From contig DHVE01000088.1 in assembly GCA_002412495.1 (NCBI GenBank), forward strand, positions 1-34,105: 34,105 nt of DNA, read 5' to 3'. The position numbers and the translations under genes were made by a program. Below the pieces are notes generated by a model. The model saw only the letters and a list, made by a program, of their open reading frames with translations, was not told the origin of the DNA and did no database searches. This document shows positions 23,963 to 32,776 of this stretch, piece by piece (positions within the stretch are counted from its first letter, which is position 1; every line of letters starts with the position of its first letter). The stretch comes from Betaproteobacteria bacterium UBA5216 (lineage in GTDB: Bacteria; Pseudomonadota; Gammaproteobacteria; Burkholderiales; SG8-41).

Positions 23963-25606
23963 ATGAAATCCGAAACACCCTCGCCGCGCGCCGCGGAAGC
24001 GCTTTACAACCTGCCGCTCGAACAACGCGACATCGGCCGCTTTCTGCGGCTGCGCGCGGCCGAGGAGGGCGACCGTCCCTATCTCACGTTCGGGGCGCGC
24101 ACGTACAGCTTCGGCGAAACCGAGCAACGCTGCCGTGATCTCGCGCGCGGGCTGGCGGCGCGCGGCATCCACGAGGGCAGCCGCGTGCTGTTGTTGCTGC
24201 CCAACTGCGCGGAATTTATTTTCACCTGGTATGCATGCAGCTTGCTGGGCGCGGCGATCGTGCCGCTGAATACCAATCTCAAGGGCATGGCGCTCGAAGC
24301 GCAGCTTGCGGACGCGCAAGCCGATGCCGTGATGGTTTCGCGGGAGTTATTGCCCGCGCTGGATTCGATAGGCCCCGCCTTCAGGCAACGGATTCCGTGG
24401 CTGGCCGTGGTGGTGGCGGTGCGAAGTGAGGTGGCAAGTGCGGTCACTGGCGCTGCCGCGATTGTGGATCAAAGCCGCATCGTGCCGTTTGAGTCGCTCT
24501 ATGAAAGCACGGGCGCTGATCCGGAAATCGCCGGCGATTTCCGGCGCATCCAGTTTATTTCGTACACCTCGGGGACCACCGGCCCGGCGAAAGGCGTGAT
24601 GCTGCCGAACGCATTGGCGTTTTCGTCAGCCTGCACCTTCATGCGGCTGTCGGGCATGACGCGCGACGACGTGCTGTATTCGCCGTTGCCGCTTTTTCAT
24701 GGCTTGTCGAGCCGCATGTGCGCGCTGCCCGCGCTGGTGCTTGGCGCGCATGCCGTGATCGGAGCACGCTTCAGTGCCTCGCGATACTGGCAACAGGCCG
24801 CGCAGTGCAAGGCGACGCTGGCTTATATCGTACATGCGGTGGTGGCGCTGGTGAAGGCGCAGCCGCCCGGCCCGTATGATCGCGCGCACCGCGTGCGGGC
24901 GATTTTTAATGCCGCGCATGACCTGGAATTCGAGGCTCGCTTCGGTGTGCGTACGCTGGAGGCCTTTTCCATGACGGAAACCAGCTACCTGCTGTACACG
25001 CCCTATCCGGAACGCACGCTGGGTTCAACGGGCCGTGCGCATGAAGACTGGGATCTCGAACTGGTGGATGGCAACGATGTGCCGGTGCCGCCGGGCGAAC
25101 CGGGCGAACTCGTCGGCCGTCCGCGCAGGCCGTATATCGTGATGCAGGGGTATCTGAACAAGCCACAAGAGACACTCGACGCCTGGCGCAACTTGTGGTT
25201 TCACACCGGCGACATACTGCGGCGCGACGCGGACGGTAATTATTTTTATATCGACCGCAAGAAAGAACGCATCCGGCGGCGCGGCGAAAATGTATCGTCT
25301 TCCGAAGTCGAGCGCGGCGTGGAGGCGCATCCCGCGATTGCGGAGTGCGTGGTGATCGCGCATCCCGCGCCGTCGGGCGAAGACGATATCCGGCTGGTGG
25401 CGGTGCTGAAGCCTGACGCGGTACTTGCGCCGGCTGCTCTGCATGCGTGGCTTAACGAGCGCCTGCCGAAGTTCATGTTGCCGCGTTATATCGAATTCAA
25501 AGACGTTTTGCCGCGCACCGGAACGAACAAGGTGGAGAAAATCGCGCTGGTGCGGGCGGGCTTAAGCGCCAGCGCGTGGGATGCCGAAAGCGAGACGGGC
25601 CGATGA
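23963..25606 (+). CDS. AMP-dependent acyl-CoA synthetase/ligase
   Basis: A 547-residue ANL-superfamily ligase that would activate a carboxylic acid with ATP to an acyl-adenylate and then an acyl-CoA. Visible core motifs are YTSGTTGPAKG (about residues 201-211), SMTETSYLL, FHTGDILRRDADGNYFYIDRKKERIRRRGENVSS (hinge and GEN region, given in parts), and RTGTNKVEK near the C-terminus with the catalytic lysine. The overall pattern resembles crotonobetaine/carnitine- and medium-chain acyl-CoA ligases; the true acid is not readable. The ATG at 23963 is preferred over 23894, which would place extra residues over the divergent promoter region. Its stop overlaps the next gene's start (ATGA). Confidence 0.92.
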   Translation: MKSETPSPRAAEALYNLPLEQRDIGRFLRLRAAEEGDRPYLTFGARTYSFGETEQRCRDLARGLAARGIHEGSRVLLLLPNCAEFIFTWYACSLLGAAIVPLNTNLKGMALEAQLADAQADAVMVSRELLPALDSIGPAFRQRIPWLAVVVAVRSEVASAVTGAAAIVDQSRIVPFESLYESTGADPEIAGDFRRIQFISYTSGTTGPAKGVMLPNALAFSSACTFMRLSGMTRDDVLYSPLPLFHGLSSRMCALPALVLGAHAVIGARFSASRYWQQAAQCKATLAYIVHAVVALVKAQPPGPYDRAHRVRAIFNAAHDLEFEARFGVRTLEAFSMTETSYLLYTPYPERTLGSTGRAHEDWDLELVDGNDVPVPPGEPGELVGRPRRPYIVMQGYLNKPQETLDAWRNLWFHTGDILRRDADGNYFYIDRKKERIRRRGENVSSSEVERGVEAHPAIAECVVIAHPAPSGEDDIRLVAVLKPDAVLAPAALHAWLNERLPKFMLPRYIEFKDVLPRTGTNKVEKIALVRAGLSASAWDAESETGR

Positions 25607-26604
25607 AAGCCGTGGTCTGTACGGCGCTGGGTGAGCCGCCGCAACTGCAAGTGAGGGAATGGCCCTCGCGCCCGCCTGGCCCCGGTGAAATACGGGTTGC
25701 TTTACATGCGGGCGGCGTTAATTTTGGCGATCTGCTGGTTACAGCAGGCCGCTATCAGGTGAAACTCGCGCCGCCGTTTGTACTGGGCACCGAGGGCGCG
25801 GGTGTGGTGGCCGAATGCGGCGCGGGTGTCAGGCGTTTTGTGGAAGGCGACCGCGTGCTGGTGCAGAACAACGATGTGCGCGGCTGTTTCGCCGACGAAG
25901 TGACGTTGCCCGCCGCGCGCGCCGTGCTCGTGCCTGCTGGTATACGTCTTGTTGATATTGCAGGGTTTCCACTCAATTTCGGCACCAGCTATTACGCACT
26001 CTTGCATCGCGCGCGACTCGTGAAGGGCGAAGTGCTTGCCGTGCATGGCGCATCGGGCGGGGTAGGGCTGGCCGCGGTCAAGCTTGGCAAGATGATGGGT
26101 GCAACCGTGATCGCCACCGGAAGCGACGATGTAAAACTGCGCGCAGTCAAGGCAGAGGGCGCTGATTACGTGGTAAATGCGCGTACTGAATTACTCGCCG
26201 AACGAATACGCGAATTGACGGATGGGCGCGGCGCGGATGTGTCATTTGATCCGGTGGGCGGCGATGTGTTCGATGCGGCGATGCGCTCGACTGCCATCGA
26301 TGGCCGTCTTCTGGTGGTGGGGTTTGCCGGCGGGCGCATACCCGCCGCGCCCGCGAACAAGGTGCTGTTCGGCGCGTTGTCGGTGGTGGGCGCGCCGTAC
26401 GGCGGATTCACCCAGCGCAATCCCGAACGCTGGGCTGAATTAATGACAACGCTGCTGGAGCACGTCCGCAGCGGTGTGTTGAAGCCGCTGATTCACCGGC
26501 GATTTACGTTCGAGCAGGCGTCGGACGCATTGACGATGGTGCGCGAGCGTCAGGTAATCGGCAAGTGTATTTTGATGAGTGCGCGCGGCGTGGCTGAAAC
26601 GTAA
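25603..26604 (+). CDS. Quinone oxidoreductase-like MDR, zinc-free NADPH-dependent
   Basis: A 333-residue medium-chain dehydrogenase/reductase of the NADPH:quinone oxidoreductase type. It has the N-terminal GroES-like domain (VNFGDLLVTAGRYQ, GTEGAGVV) without the cysteine and histidine zinc ligands of alcohol dehydrogenases. The Rossmann motif is GASGGVG at residues 149-155, and the C-terminal region ends with IGKCILM. Such enzymes reduce quinones or enoyl compounds, including enoyl-CoA thioesters. Translational coupling to the acyl-CoA ligase by ATGA overlap favours a role on the CoA ester formed by that ligase, by inference. It converges on the MFS gene ending at 26651. Confidence 0.92.
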   Translation: MKAVVCTALGEPPQLQVREWPSRPPGPGEIRVALHAGGVNFGDLLVTAGRYQVKLAPPFVLGTEGAGVVAECGAGVRRFVEGDRVLVQNNDVRGCFADEVTLPAARAVLVPAGIRLVDIAGFPLNFGTSYYALLHRARLVKGEVLAVHGASGGVGLAAVKLGKMMGATVIATGSDDVKLRAVKAEGADYVVNARTELLAERIRELTDGRGADVSFDPVGGDVFDAAMRSTAIDGRLLVVGFAGGRIPAAPANKVLFGALSVVGAPYGGFTQRNPERWAELMTTLLEHVRSGVLKPLIHRRFTFEQASDALTMVRERQVIGKCILMSARGVAET

Positions 26605-26650
26605 GTCGCACCCTACGTGATAGAAAATAAAATCAAATAAAAACAAATAT

Positions 26651-27892
26651 TTACAATACTTTCTCGGGCTCCGGCATTTTCGGCGGCCGGGCCATCAGGA
26701 AGAACAACGATCCTGACGCCGCCAGCATGGCCAGCACGGTAAATCCCATGCGGTAATTGCCGTTCCAGTCGGCAAAGGCGCCGGCCAACAAGGGGCCTAC
26801 GATGTGGCCGAACACGGTGATCATGGCCGACAGCCCCATGATCGTGCCAATCGAGCGCCGGCCGAAGTAATCGGCGCGGATCGCCTGCATGAAGGGGCCG
26901 CGCAGTCCCCAGGCAGTGCCGTGGATCAGCACCGCGAGCACCAGCATTATCGGGCCGATGGCATAGGTGAGCATCAGCATGCCGGTGGCGTGCATCAGCA
27001 TGCAACTGGCGGCGACTTTGCGTTTTTCGAATTTTTCGCCGATCACCCAGCCCAACATCACGCCGAAAAATTGCCCCACCGTCACCAGCGTGAAGATCAG
27101 CGTAGCCTGCGACAGGGTATAGCCGAGACCGACCTTGATATGCGTGATGGCATGCACGTTGATGGCGATGACCACCAGCAGCGAAAACGCGTGGCCCAGC
27201 GAGATCAGCCAGAACGCACTGGTGCGCAACGCCTGGCGCGCGGTGAAGGCCGGTGCGGCCGGCGCTTCGGGCTCGCCGCTGACCTTGGGGGCGGGCGGGA
27301 GTCCGTCGATGGTTTCGCCGTGATCCTCGGGACGGCTGCGGATTACGCAGGCGAGCGGCCAGCCCACCAGAATGGCAATGACGCCCGAGCCGAACGCCGT
27401 TACGCGCCAGCCGAATTGCTGCATCGACAAGGCCACCACGAAGACAAACAGGCCGCCGATGGCGCCGCCCATCTGTAGCGCCGACAGCGCGCGCGTGCGG
27501 CGCTTCTCGAACCACTGAATAATCGATACGCTCATCAGAAAATTGCTGAACATGCTTGATCCGAGCGCGAGAATCACGAATGCGCCGTAAAAGCCGGCCA
27601 GCGTATCAATCTGGCTCAACAGCATGAAGCCGAGGCCGAACAACAGGACACCCGCGCGCACCATGCCCTGGGAGCCGAAGCGATCCACCATCCAGCCGAG
27701 CACCGGACCGAGCAGCGCCACCTCGGTTGATTTCAGTCCGGCGGCGGCCGACAGGGCGGTTTTGCTCCAGCCGCGTTCCTCGACGAGTACCGCGACGTAG
27801 ACACCGAATGCCTGATTCAGCAGCATGCCTTGCAAAAATTGCAGGGCGCCGCCCGCAAATACAATGCGCCAGCCGTAAAATATTTTCTTCAT
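26651..27892 (-). CDS. MFS transporter (second, oxalate/formate antiporter-like)
   Basis: A 413-residue inner-membrane carrier with about twelve predicted helices and a proline- and charge-rich central loop (PPAPKVSGEPEAPAAP) between the two halves. MFS motif A appears as GWMVDRFGSQ between helices 2 and 3. N-terminal FYGWRIVFAGG is typical of the oxalate/formate antiporter and monocarboxylate-like carriers. It is not closely similar to the carrier at 1392. It faces the persulfide dioxygenase gene across a divergent region of about 170 bases. The ATG at 27892 is the start before the first helix. The substrate is probably an organic anion, by family. Confidence 0.88.
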   Translation of the reverse strand: MKKIFYGWRIVFAGGALQFLQGMLLNQAFGVYVAVLVEERGWSKTALSAAAGLKSTEVALLGPVLGWMVDRFGSQGMVRAGVLLFGLGFMLLSQIDTLAGFYGAFVILALGSSMFSNFLMSVSIIQWFEKRRTRALSALQMGGAIGGLFVFVVALSMQQFGWRVTAFGSGVIAILVGWPLACVIRSRPEDHGETIDGLPPAPKVSGEPEAPAAPAFTARQALRTSAFWLISLGHAFSLLVVIAINVHAITHIKVGLGYTLSQATLIFTLVTVGQFFGVMLGWVIGEKFEKRKVAASCMLMHATGMLMLTYAIGPIMLVLAVLIHGTAWGLRGPFMQAIRADYFGRRSIGTIMGLSAMITVFGHIVGPLLAGAFADWNGNYRMGFTVLAMLAASGSLFFLMARPPKMPEPEKVL

Positions 27893-27910
27893 GGGATGCC
27901 CCGAGGATAA

Positions 27911-27929
27911 CGCAGCCGCGTTCGCTGCG
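27911..27929. promoter_or_regulatory. Short inverted repeat in the divergent region
   Basis: CGCAGC-cgcgttc-GCTGCG forms a six-base stem with a seven-base loop, 19 bases upstream of the MFS start. As RNA it could fold in the 5' leader of the MFS transcript; as DNA it could be an operator. It lies just upstream of the promoter-like sequence proposed for the other gene. The evidence is positional only. Confidence 0.25.
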
Positions 27930-27945
27930 CACCATCCTTGGAAAA

Positions 27946-27974
27946 TTCACAAACATCCAAGTCGTGGGCATAAT
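27946..27974 (+). promoter_or_regulatory. Putative sigma-70 promoter of the persulfide dioxygenase gene
   Basis: TTCACA (27946-27951) and CATAAT (27969-27974) are spaced by exactly 17 bases. Transcription would start near 27981, leaving a leader of about 85 bases before the ATG at 28065. The match to consensus is moderate but the spacing is ideal. Confidence 0.45.
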
Positions 27975-28064
27975 GCAAACAACGTTAAATTGGGCTGTGC
28001 CTGTGCCGCGCGAGGTGGCAGTCGTGTTCCTTGGTGGTTCTTTCTCAATTGCGAAAGGGAATTC

Positions 28065-29135
28065 ATGATTTTCCGTCAATTGTTCGACCCGCAGTCGTCC
28101 ACCTACAGTTATTTGCTGGCCGACGAGCGCAGCGGCGAAGCGGTACTGATTGATCCGGTGTTTGAACAGGCGCGGCGCGACCGCGCGCTGATCGCCGAAT
28201 TAGGCTTGAGACTGACGCATACGCTGGAGACGCACGTGCATGCCGATCATGTCACCGGTGCGTGGTTGCTCAAGCAATGGCTGGGCAGCCGTATTGCGCT
28301 ATCAGGCGCGAGCGGTGCGTCGGACGCCGATGTGGCGCTTGCGCACGGCGCCCGCGTGGAGTTTGGCGAGCGTTATCTGGAAGCGCGCGAAACGCCGGGA
28401 CACACCAACGGGTGCATGACCTATGTGCTGGATGACGAATCGATGGCGTTCACGGGCGACGCACTGCTGATCCGCGGCTGTGGACGCACGGATTTTCAGC
28501 AGGGCAGCGCGCGCACCCTGTATCGTTCGGTGCACAGCCAGATATTCACCTTGCCGCCGTCGTGTCTTTTGTATCCGGGGCACGATTATCGCGGATTGAC
28601 CGTGACCAGCGTGGACGAGGAACGGCGGCTCAATCCGCGGCTCGGCAGCGGCATCGGCGAGATGGATTTCACGGGGTATATGAATAATCTCGGTTTGCCG
28701 CATCCCAGGCAGATTGACGTGGCGGTGCCGGCCAATCTCAAGTGCGGTCTTATTGTCGATGCCCCGGCGCAGACCGCTGAACCCGCGTGGGCGCCGCTGA
28801 CGTTTACGTTTGCCGGCATCTGGGAAATTTATCCGCAGGCGCTGGAGGAGCTATCCACGCAAGTTCAACTGGTCGATGTGCGCGAGACGAACGAATTCAC
28901 CGGCCCGCTGGGGCATATCAAGGGTGCGGTATTGATTCCATTAGGGGATTTGGCGGCGCGCACCAGCGAGCTTGTGCGTGAACGGCCAGTGGTCGCGGTG
29001 TGCCGGTCAGGTGCGCGTTCTGCGCAGGCTTGCGTGATTTTGCAACGCGCGGGCTTCAGCGCAGTGGCTAACCTGGCCGGCGGCATGTTGCGCTGGCGCG
29101 CGGAAGGTTTTCCAGTGGAGGGTGGCAGGCAGTAA
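28065..29135 (+). CDS. Persulfide dioxygenase-rhodanese fusion (ETHE1-like MBL plus sulfurtransferase)
   Basis: A 356-residue two-domain sulfur enzyme. The N-terminal metallo-beta-lactamase domain is of ETHE1 type: HVHADH (residues 57-62), His113 in PGHTNG and Asp132 in FTGDALLI give the single-iron His-His-Asp site, and PGHDYRG follows. These enzymes oxidise glutathione persulfide to sulfite and glutathione. The C-terminal rhodanese domain has the catalytic Cys313 in CRSGARS and ends with the NLAGGMLRW signature. Such fusions (PRF proteins) are known in Burkholderia and couple persulfide and thiosulfate metabolism. AAAGGG is seven bases before the ATG. It probably detoxifies sulfide; the TauD-like gene converging on it could supply sulfite from organosulfonates. 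Confidence 0.94.
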   Translation: MIFRQLFDPQSSTYSYLLADERSGEAVLIDPVFEQARRDRALIAELGLRLTHTLETHVHADHVTGAWLLKQWLGSRIALSGASGASDADVALAHGARVEFGERYLEARETPGHTNGCMTYVLDDESMAFTGDALLIRGCGRTDFQQGSARTLYRSVHSQIFTLPPSCLLYPGHDYRGLTVTSVDEERRLNPRLGSGIGEMDFTGYMNNLGLPHPRQIDVAVPANLKCGLIVDAPAQTAEPAWAPLTFTFAGIWEIYPQALEELSTQVQLVDVRETNEFTGPLGHIKGAVLIPLGDLAARTSELVRERPVVAVCRSGARSAQACVILQRAGFSAVANLAGGMLRWRAEGFPVEGGRQ

Positions 29136-29150
29136 CACCCGCGGGTTGCA

Positions 29151-29996
29151 TCAATAGGTGTGTTCGCCCTTGACCGTGATCCGGTGCATCACCCGGCGAT
29201 ACCCGTAGTAATCGTTTACCGGATAATGGAGCGCGCGCCGGTTATCCCACACGGCCATGGATCCGACTTCCCAGCGAAAGCGGCAGGTGAATTCCGGTTG
29301 CGTGGCGTGGTTCATCAAAAACAACAGCAGCGGCCGGCTTTCTTCGGGTGTCATGCCGACGATCTGATAGGTGATGCCGATGTGGCACAGGTAGAGCGCC
29401 TTGCGCCCCGTCTCGGGGTGGTGCCGCACCAGTGGGTGCTCGTAGGGTTCGGGGTCGATCTCCGGTGCCGTGGGTGTCATCGCCGCCGGCCGTTTTTTCT
29501 TTTTGTCGTAGATGCTCAGGGTGCGCAAGTCAGCGATCATCGTCTTCATGCCGTCCGACAGCGCGTCGTATGCCTTGGTAAGATTGGCGAACAGCGTGTC
29601 GCCGCCAACGGGCGGCACTTGTTTGGCGTAAAGCATTGTCACGCGCGCGGGGGTCGGCGTAAACATCTGATCGGTGTGCCAGTTCGCGCCGAACACCGTG
29701 GTGTCGTCTTCTTTTTTAAGGATCTCGATCACGCCGGGGTGATCCGGCAGGCAGCGCATGTGCGGATGCAGATGGATTTCGCCCCAATGCCTGGCAAACG
29801 CCAATTGCTGCGTCGGGGTGATGTTCTGGCCACGGAAAAAAATCACGCCGTGATCCAGCAGCACCTGGTTAATCGCGCCAAACGTTGCGTCATCCATTTT
29901 TAGCGAAAGGTCAACGCCGTGGATTTCCGCGCCCATGCCGCCGGTGAGCGGGCGGATGTCGAGCGCGGCAGGTTGTGGCTTGAGGACGGTGGACAT
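29151..29996 (-). CDS. TauD/TfdA family dioxygenase
   Basis: A 281-residue Fe(II)/2-oxoglutarate-dependent dioxygenase of the TauD/TfdA family. The iron triad is visible: His107 and Asp109 in NWHTD and His257 in RRALHYP. Arg272 in VMHRITV matches the 2-oxoglutarate-binding arginine. Family members hydroxylate taurine or other sulfonates, 2,4-D-type phenoxyacetates, or other acids; this sequence does not settle which. Fifteen bases separate its stop from that of the persulfide dioxygenase gene, so the two are convergent. The ATG at 29996 is well placed before the usual DIRPLTGGMGAEI opening. The adjacent sulfur enzymes make a sulfonate substrate attractive but unproven. Confidence 0.92.
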   Translation of the reverse strand: MSTVLKPQPAALDIRPLTGGMGAEIHGVDLSLKMDDATFGAINQVLLDHGVIFFRGQNITPTQQLAFARHWGEIHLHPHMRCLPDHPGVIEILKKEDDTTVFGANWHTDQMFTPTPARVTMLYAKQVPPVGGDTLFANLTKAYDALSDGMKTMIADLRTLSIYDKKKKRPAAMTPTAPEIDPEPYEHPLVRHHPETGRKALYLCHIGITYQIVGMTPEESRPLLLFLMNHATQPEFTCRFRWEVGSMAVWDNRRALHYPVNDYYGYRRVMHRITVKGEHTY

Positions 29997-30170
29997 GTTG
30001 ACCTCTTGAATAACGAATCACGAACTGGCACTGTAGTCTCGCGTCCGGCACCGGTCAACCATACTGCCGTACATTCGACGGGGCAAGGCGTGAGTTATTG
30101 GTTAGAATCCCAGTCGCCCGGTGGGCCTGGTGTTCACTGCCGGATGCCGCTGAAAATGGGGGAGGCCATG

Positions 30171-31163
30171 ATGTCGCGATTCATTCGGTTATTGCTGGGG
30201 AGCGTGATGTTCATGACTATGCTGTCGCTGATGGCCGTACTTGCGCAGGCCGCGCCGAATCGCCCGGCGTATCCCGACAAGTCTGTCCGCATGGTCGTGC
30301 CGTTCGTGCCGGGCGGCCCGTCGGATATTCTGGCGCGCGCGCTCGGTCAAAGCGCGGCAGAGCGGCTTGTGCAGCCGGTGGTGATCGACAATCGCGGCGG
30401 CGCGGGTGGCAACATCGGCGCCGAGATCGTGGCGCGTTCCGTGCCCGACGGTTACACGATACTGCTGGCCACCCCCGGCATTCTCATTGCCAACCCCGCG
30501 ATGGGCAAGGTGTCGTTCGATACGCTGCGCGATTTTGCGCCGGTGACGCTGGCCGCCAATATGACCAGCATCATGGTGCTGCATCCCTCGGTGCCGGCGC
30601 GCACGCTGAAGGAGTTTATCGATTACGCGCGTGCGCGGCCGAAGCTACTTACCTATGGCACGTCGGGCAATGGCTCGGCCAGCCATTTGGGCACTGAACT
30701 GTTCAAGCAGGCCGCGCGCGTGGATATCATGCACGTGCCGTACAAGGGCGCCGCGCCCGCGGTGACCGATTTGCTGGGCGGCCACCTGACCGTGATGCTG
30801 ATAGGCGTGCCGGTGTCTCTGCCGCATGTCCGCACCGGCAGGCTCATTGCGTTGGGCATTGCCAGTTCGCAGCGTTACCCCGCCGCGATGGATCTGCCGA
30901 CACTTGCCGAATCCGGGCTTCCTGGATTTGAAGTGGCCAACTGGTTTGCCATGCTCGCGCCCGCCGGAACGCCGTCTGCGATCGTTACGCGACTCAACGC
31001 CGAGTTCAACGCGGCACTGAAGCCTGCGGAGATGCGCGAGCGTTTGCTGAAGCAGGGCTTCGAAAGCGCCGGCGGCACGCCCGAGCAGTTCACCGTTTAC
31101 CTGCGTGCCGAGATGGAAAAGTGGACGAAGGTGGTGCGCGAGGCGCGTATACGGCCGGGGTAA
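30171..31163 (+). CDS. Bug family substrate-binding protein (9 of 10)
   Basis: A 330-residue periplasmic Bug protein. The ATG at 30171 has GGGGGAGG a few bases upstream and opens a Met/Leu-rich leader (MSRFIRLLLGSVMFMTML) cleaved near AQA-APNRP. Other ATGs (30144, 30156, 30168) are too close to or before this ribosome site, and an open frame from 29919 overlaps the opposite gene. Motifs are VRMVVPFVPGGPSD, VVIDNRGGAGG, VPDGYTILL, GTSGNGSASHLGTELF, HVPYKGAAP and LIALGIASSQR. The next gene begins 65 bases after its stop. The ligand is unknown. Confidence 0.91.
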   Translation: MSRFIRLLLGSVMFMTMLSLMAVLAQAAPNRPAYPDKSVRMVVPFVPGGPSDILARALGQSAAERLVQPVVIDNRGGAGGNIGAEIVARSVPDGYTILLATPGILIANPAMGKVSFDTLRDFAPVTLAANMTSIMVLHPSVPARTLKEFIDYARARPKLLTYGTSGNGSASHLGTELFKQAARVDIMHVPYKGAAPAVTDLLGGHLTVMLIGVPVSLPHVRTGRLIALGIASSQRYPAAMDLPTLAESGLPGFEVANWFAMLAPAGTPSAIVTRLNAEFNAALKPAEMRERLLKQGFESAGGTPEQFTVYLRAEMEKWTKVVREARIRPG

Positions 31164-31228
31164 CCGGGACGGAAGGTCTGTATGCGAGTGGGGAAGCGGT
31201 GCCACGATTATTTCCTAAAGGTTTGCAC

Positions 31229-32209
31229 ATGAAATATCAAATCTTCCGGAGCGCGCTTTGCATGGTCGCGCTCGCCGTTGCGCAACTGAATGCGCACGCA
31301 CAAGCCTGGAAGCCCGAAAAAAACATCGAGATGCTGATCGGCCTTTCCGCTGGCAGTTCGCAGGATCGCACTGGACGCATGTTGCAGAAAGTGTGGCAGG
31401 ACACCAAGGCCGTGAACGCGTCGGTGAACGTGGTGAACCGGCCCGGCGGCAGCGGACAAGTGGCGTTGACGGTGCTGGCGCAGCGCGCGGGCGATGCGCA
31501 CACGCTGTATGTGGTTTCCCCCACGTTCCTGACGAGCTATATCAACGGGCTGGGCACGTTCCAGTTCACTGACTTTACGCCGCTTGCGTTGCTGGGTCGG
31601 CAGTATCTTGCGGTGGCGGTGCGTCCGGAGTCGGCGGTGAAATCCGCGCGCGATCTGATGGAGCATTTAAAGCGCGACCCGCATACATTTAGCATGGGCA
31701 TCAACGGTGCGGGCGGCACGCTGCATATCGTGGCGGGATTGCTGGTGAAGGCCGTGGGCGGTGATCCGAAGAAGGCGCGCATCACCGCGTTTAACGGCGG
31801 GGAATTGATGACAGCGGGCATCGGCGGTCACGTCGATGCCATCGTGACAGTGGCCTCTAACATTCAGCCGCACGTGGAGTCCGGCAAGCTCGCCATGCTG
31901 GCGGTGACGGCGCCGAAGCGGCTCGCGGGGGCGCTGGTATCGGTGCCCACGTTCAAGGAGCAAGGCGTCGATTTGATCCTGCAAAACTGGGCTGGCCTCT
32001 TCGGTACCAAAGGCATCACGCGACAGCAGATCGCGTTCTGGGATGGCGCGATTGCGGCGAGCGTGGCCACACCCGCGTGGCAGGCATTCATGGAATCCAA
32101 TCAATGGGAACCGGCCTATATGAACAGCGTGGATTACCGGCGGTTCTTGCAGGGCGAAGACAAACGCCTGCGCGCGGCGCTGGTGGATTTGGGGATGGCA
32201 AAGCAGTAG
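31229..32209 (+). CDS. Divergent Bug-like substrate-binding protein (10 of 10)
   Basis: A 326-residue TctC/Bug-related periplasmic protein that departs from the others. The leader (MKYQIFRSALCMVALAVAQLNAHA) is clear, with cleavage before QAWKPEK. The first-strand motif reads IEMLIGLSAGSSQDRTGR, without the PGG turn, and the VVDNRPGAGG segment is kept only as VVNRPGGSG. The PDGYT motif is replaced by GDAHTLYVV, and the FKG motif by FNGGELM. It therefore likely binds a different ligand or in a different way. TAAAGG seven bases upstream supports the ATG at 31229. It probably shares a transcript with the Bug gene ending at 31163. Confidence 0.85.
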   Translation: MKYQIFRSALCMVALAVAQLNAHAQAWKPEKNIEMLIGLSAGSSQDRTGRMLQKVWQDTKAVNASVNVVNRPGGSGQVALTVLAQRAGDAHTLYVVSPTFLTSYINGLGTFQFTDFTPLALLGRQYLAVAVRPESAVKSARDLMEHLKRDPHTFSMGINGAGGTLHIVAGLLVKAVGGDPKKARITAFNGGELMTAGIGGHVDAIVTVASNIQPHVESGKLAMLAVTAPKRLAGALVSVPTFKEQGVDLILQNWAGLFGTKGITRQQIAFWDGAIAASVATPAWQAFMESNQWEPAYMNSVDYRRFLQGEDKRLRAALVDLGMAKQ

Positions 32210-32346
32210 CGACATATTGCTCAATGCAAGACGCCTTTCCCATTAAAGCGGGAATAGTTGCGTGACAGGATGCTTGTTACCGCATTGCTTCAGACGATGC
32301 GGTTCCTTCGTCACCGTCGTCCGACGATCCCGCGCCGAACGCGTAA

Positions 32347-32722
32347 TCAGTCGACGCGTATGCCGGCGGTTTTAACCACTTGCGTCCAGGTCGCGATCTC
32401 TTTGCGTATCATTTCGCCAAATAATTCGGGATTGCTGTTGGCGATGTCGATGTCGATGGCGATGGCGGCAAGGCGGTCGCGCACGGCTTTGTCTTTCAGC
32501 ACGCGCGACACATCGCGGTGCCACTGGTGCACAATGGCTTGCGGCGTGGCGGCCGGCGCGAGCAGCCCCCACCATGCCGATATGGCGTAACCGGCGAGGC
32601 CCGATTCGGCAATGGCGGGTGCGAATCGCTTTGGCGGGGTAAGGCGTATTCACCTGTGCGTGGACCTCGCCGCAGGTGAGTGCCAGGGCCATACTGAAGC
32701 CGGTGCGTGTAGGTGATGTCAT
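32347..32722 (-). pseudogene. Bug family substrate-binding protein with a large internal deletion
   Basis: Two ends of a Bug gene are fused in different frames. The start at 32722 encodes a leader and the domain 1 opening (MALALTCGEVHAQ, then NTPYPAKAIR). Immediately after, in another frame, come FAPAIAESGLAGYAIS and AWWGLLAPAATPQAI, and the C-terminal tail (RDVSRVLKDKAVRDRL to TAGIRVD) ends at 32347. Compared with intact neighbours, about 200 residues of the middle are missing and the frame changes at the junction near 32633. It cannot make a functional binding protein. It points the opposite way from the intact Bug genes at 30171 and 31229. Confidence 0.75.
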
Positions 32723-32776
32723 GTCGCTTCGTGCGGTGGCAGGGATGCAAGGAAGACTGTAGTACGATAAAAAGGC

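Noticed and set aside
23876..24319. Long N-terminal extension of the minus-strand Bug gene
   Set aside because: It is an antisense shadow of the acyl-CoA ligase and the divergent promoter; no leader would be at the N-terminus.
26630..26657. Possible third copy of the AT-rich upstream element (AAAAACAAA followed by TTTAC)
   Set aside because: Only about 17 of 25 bases match, it lies between two convergent gene ends and not before a start, and the match is mostly A runs.
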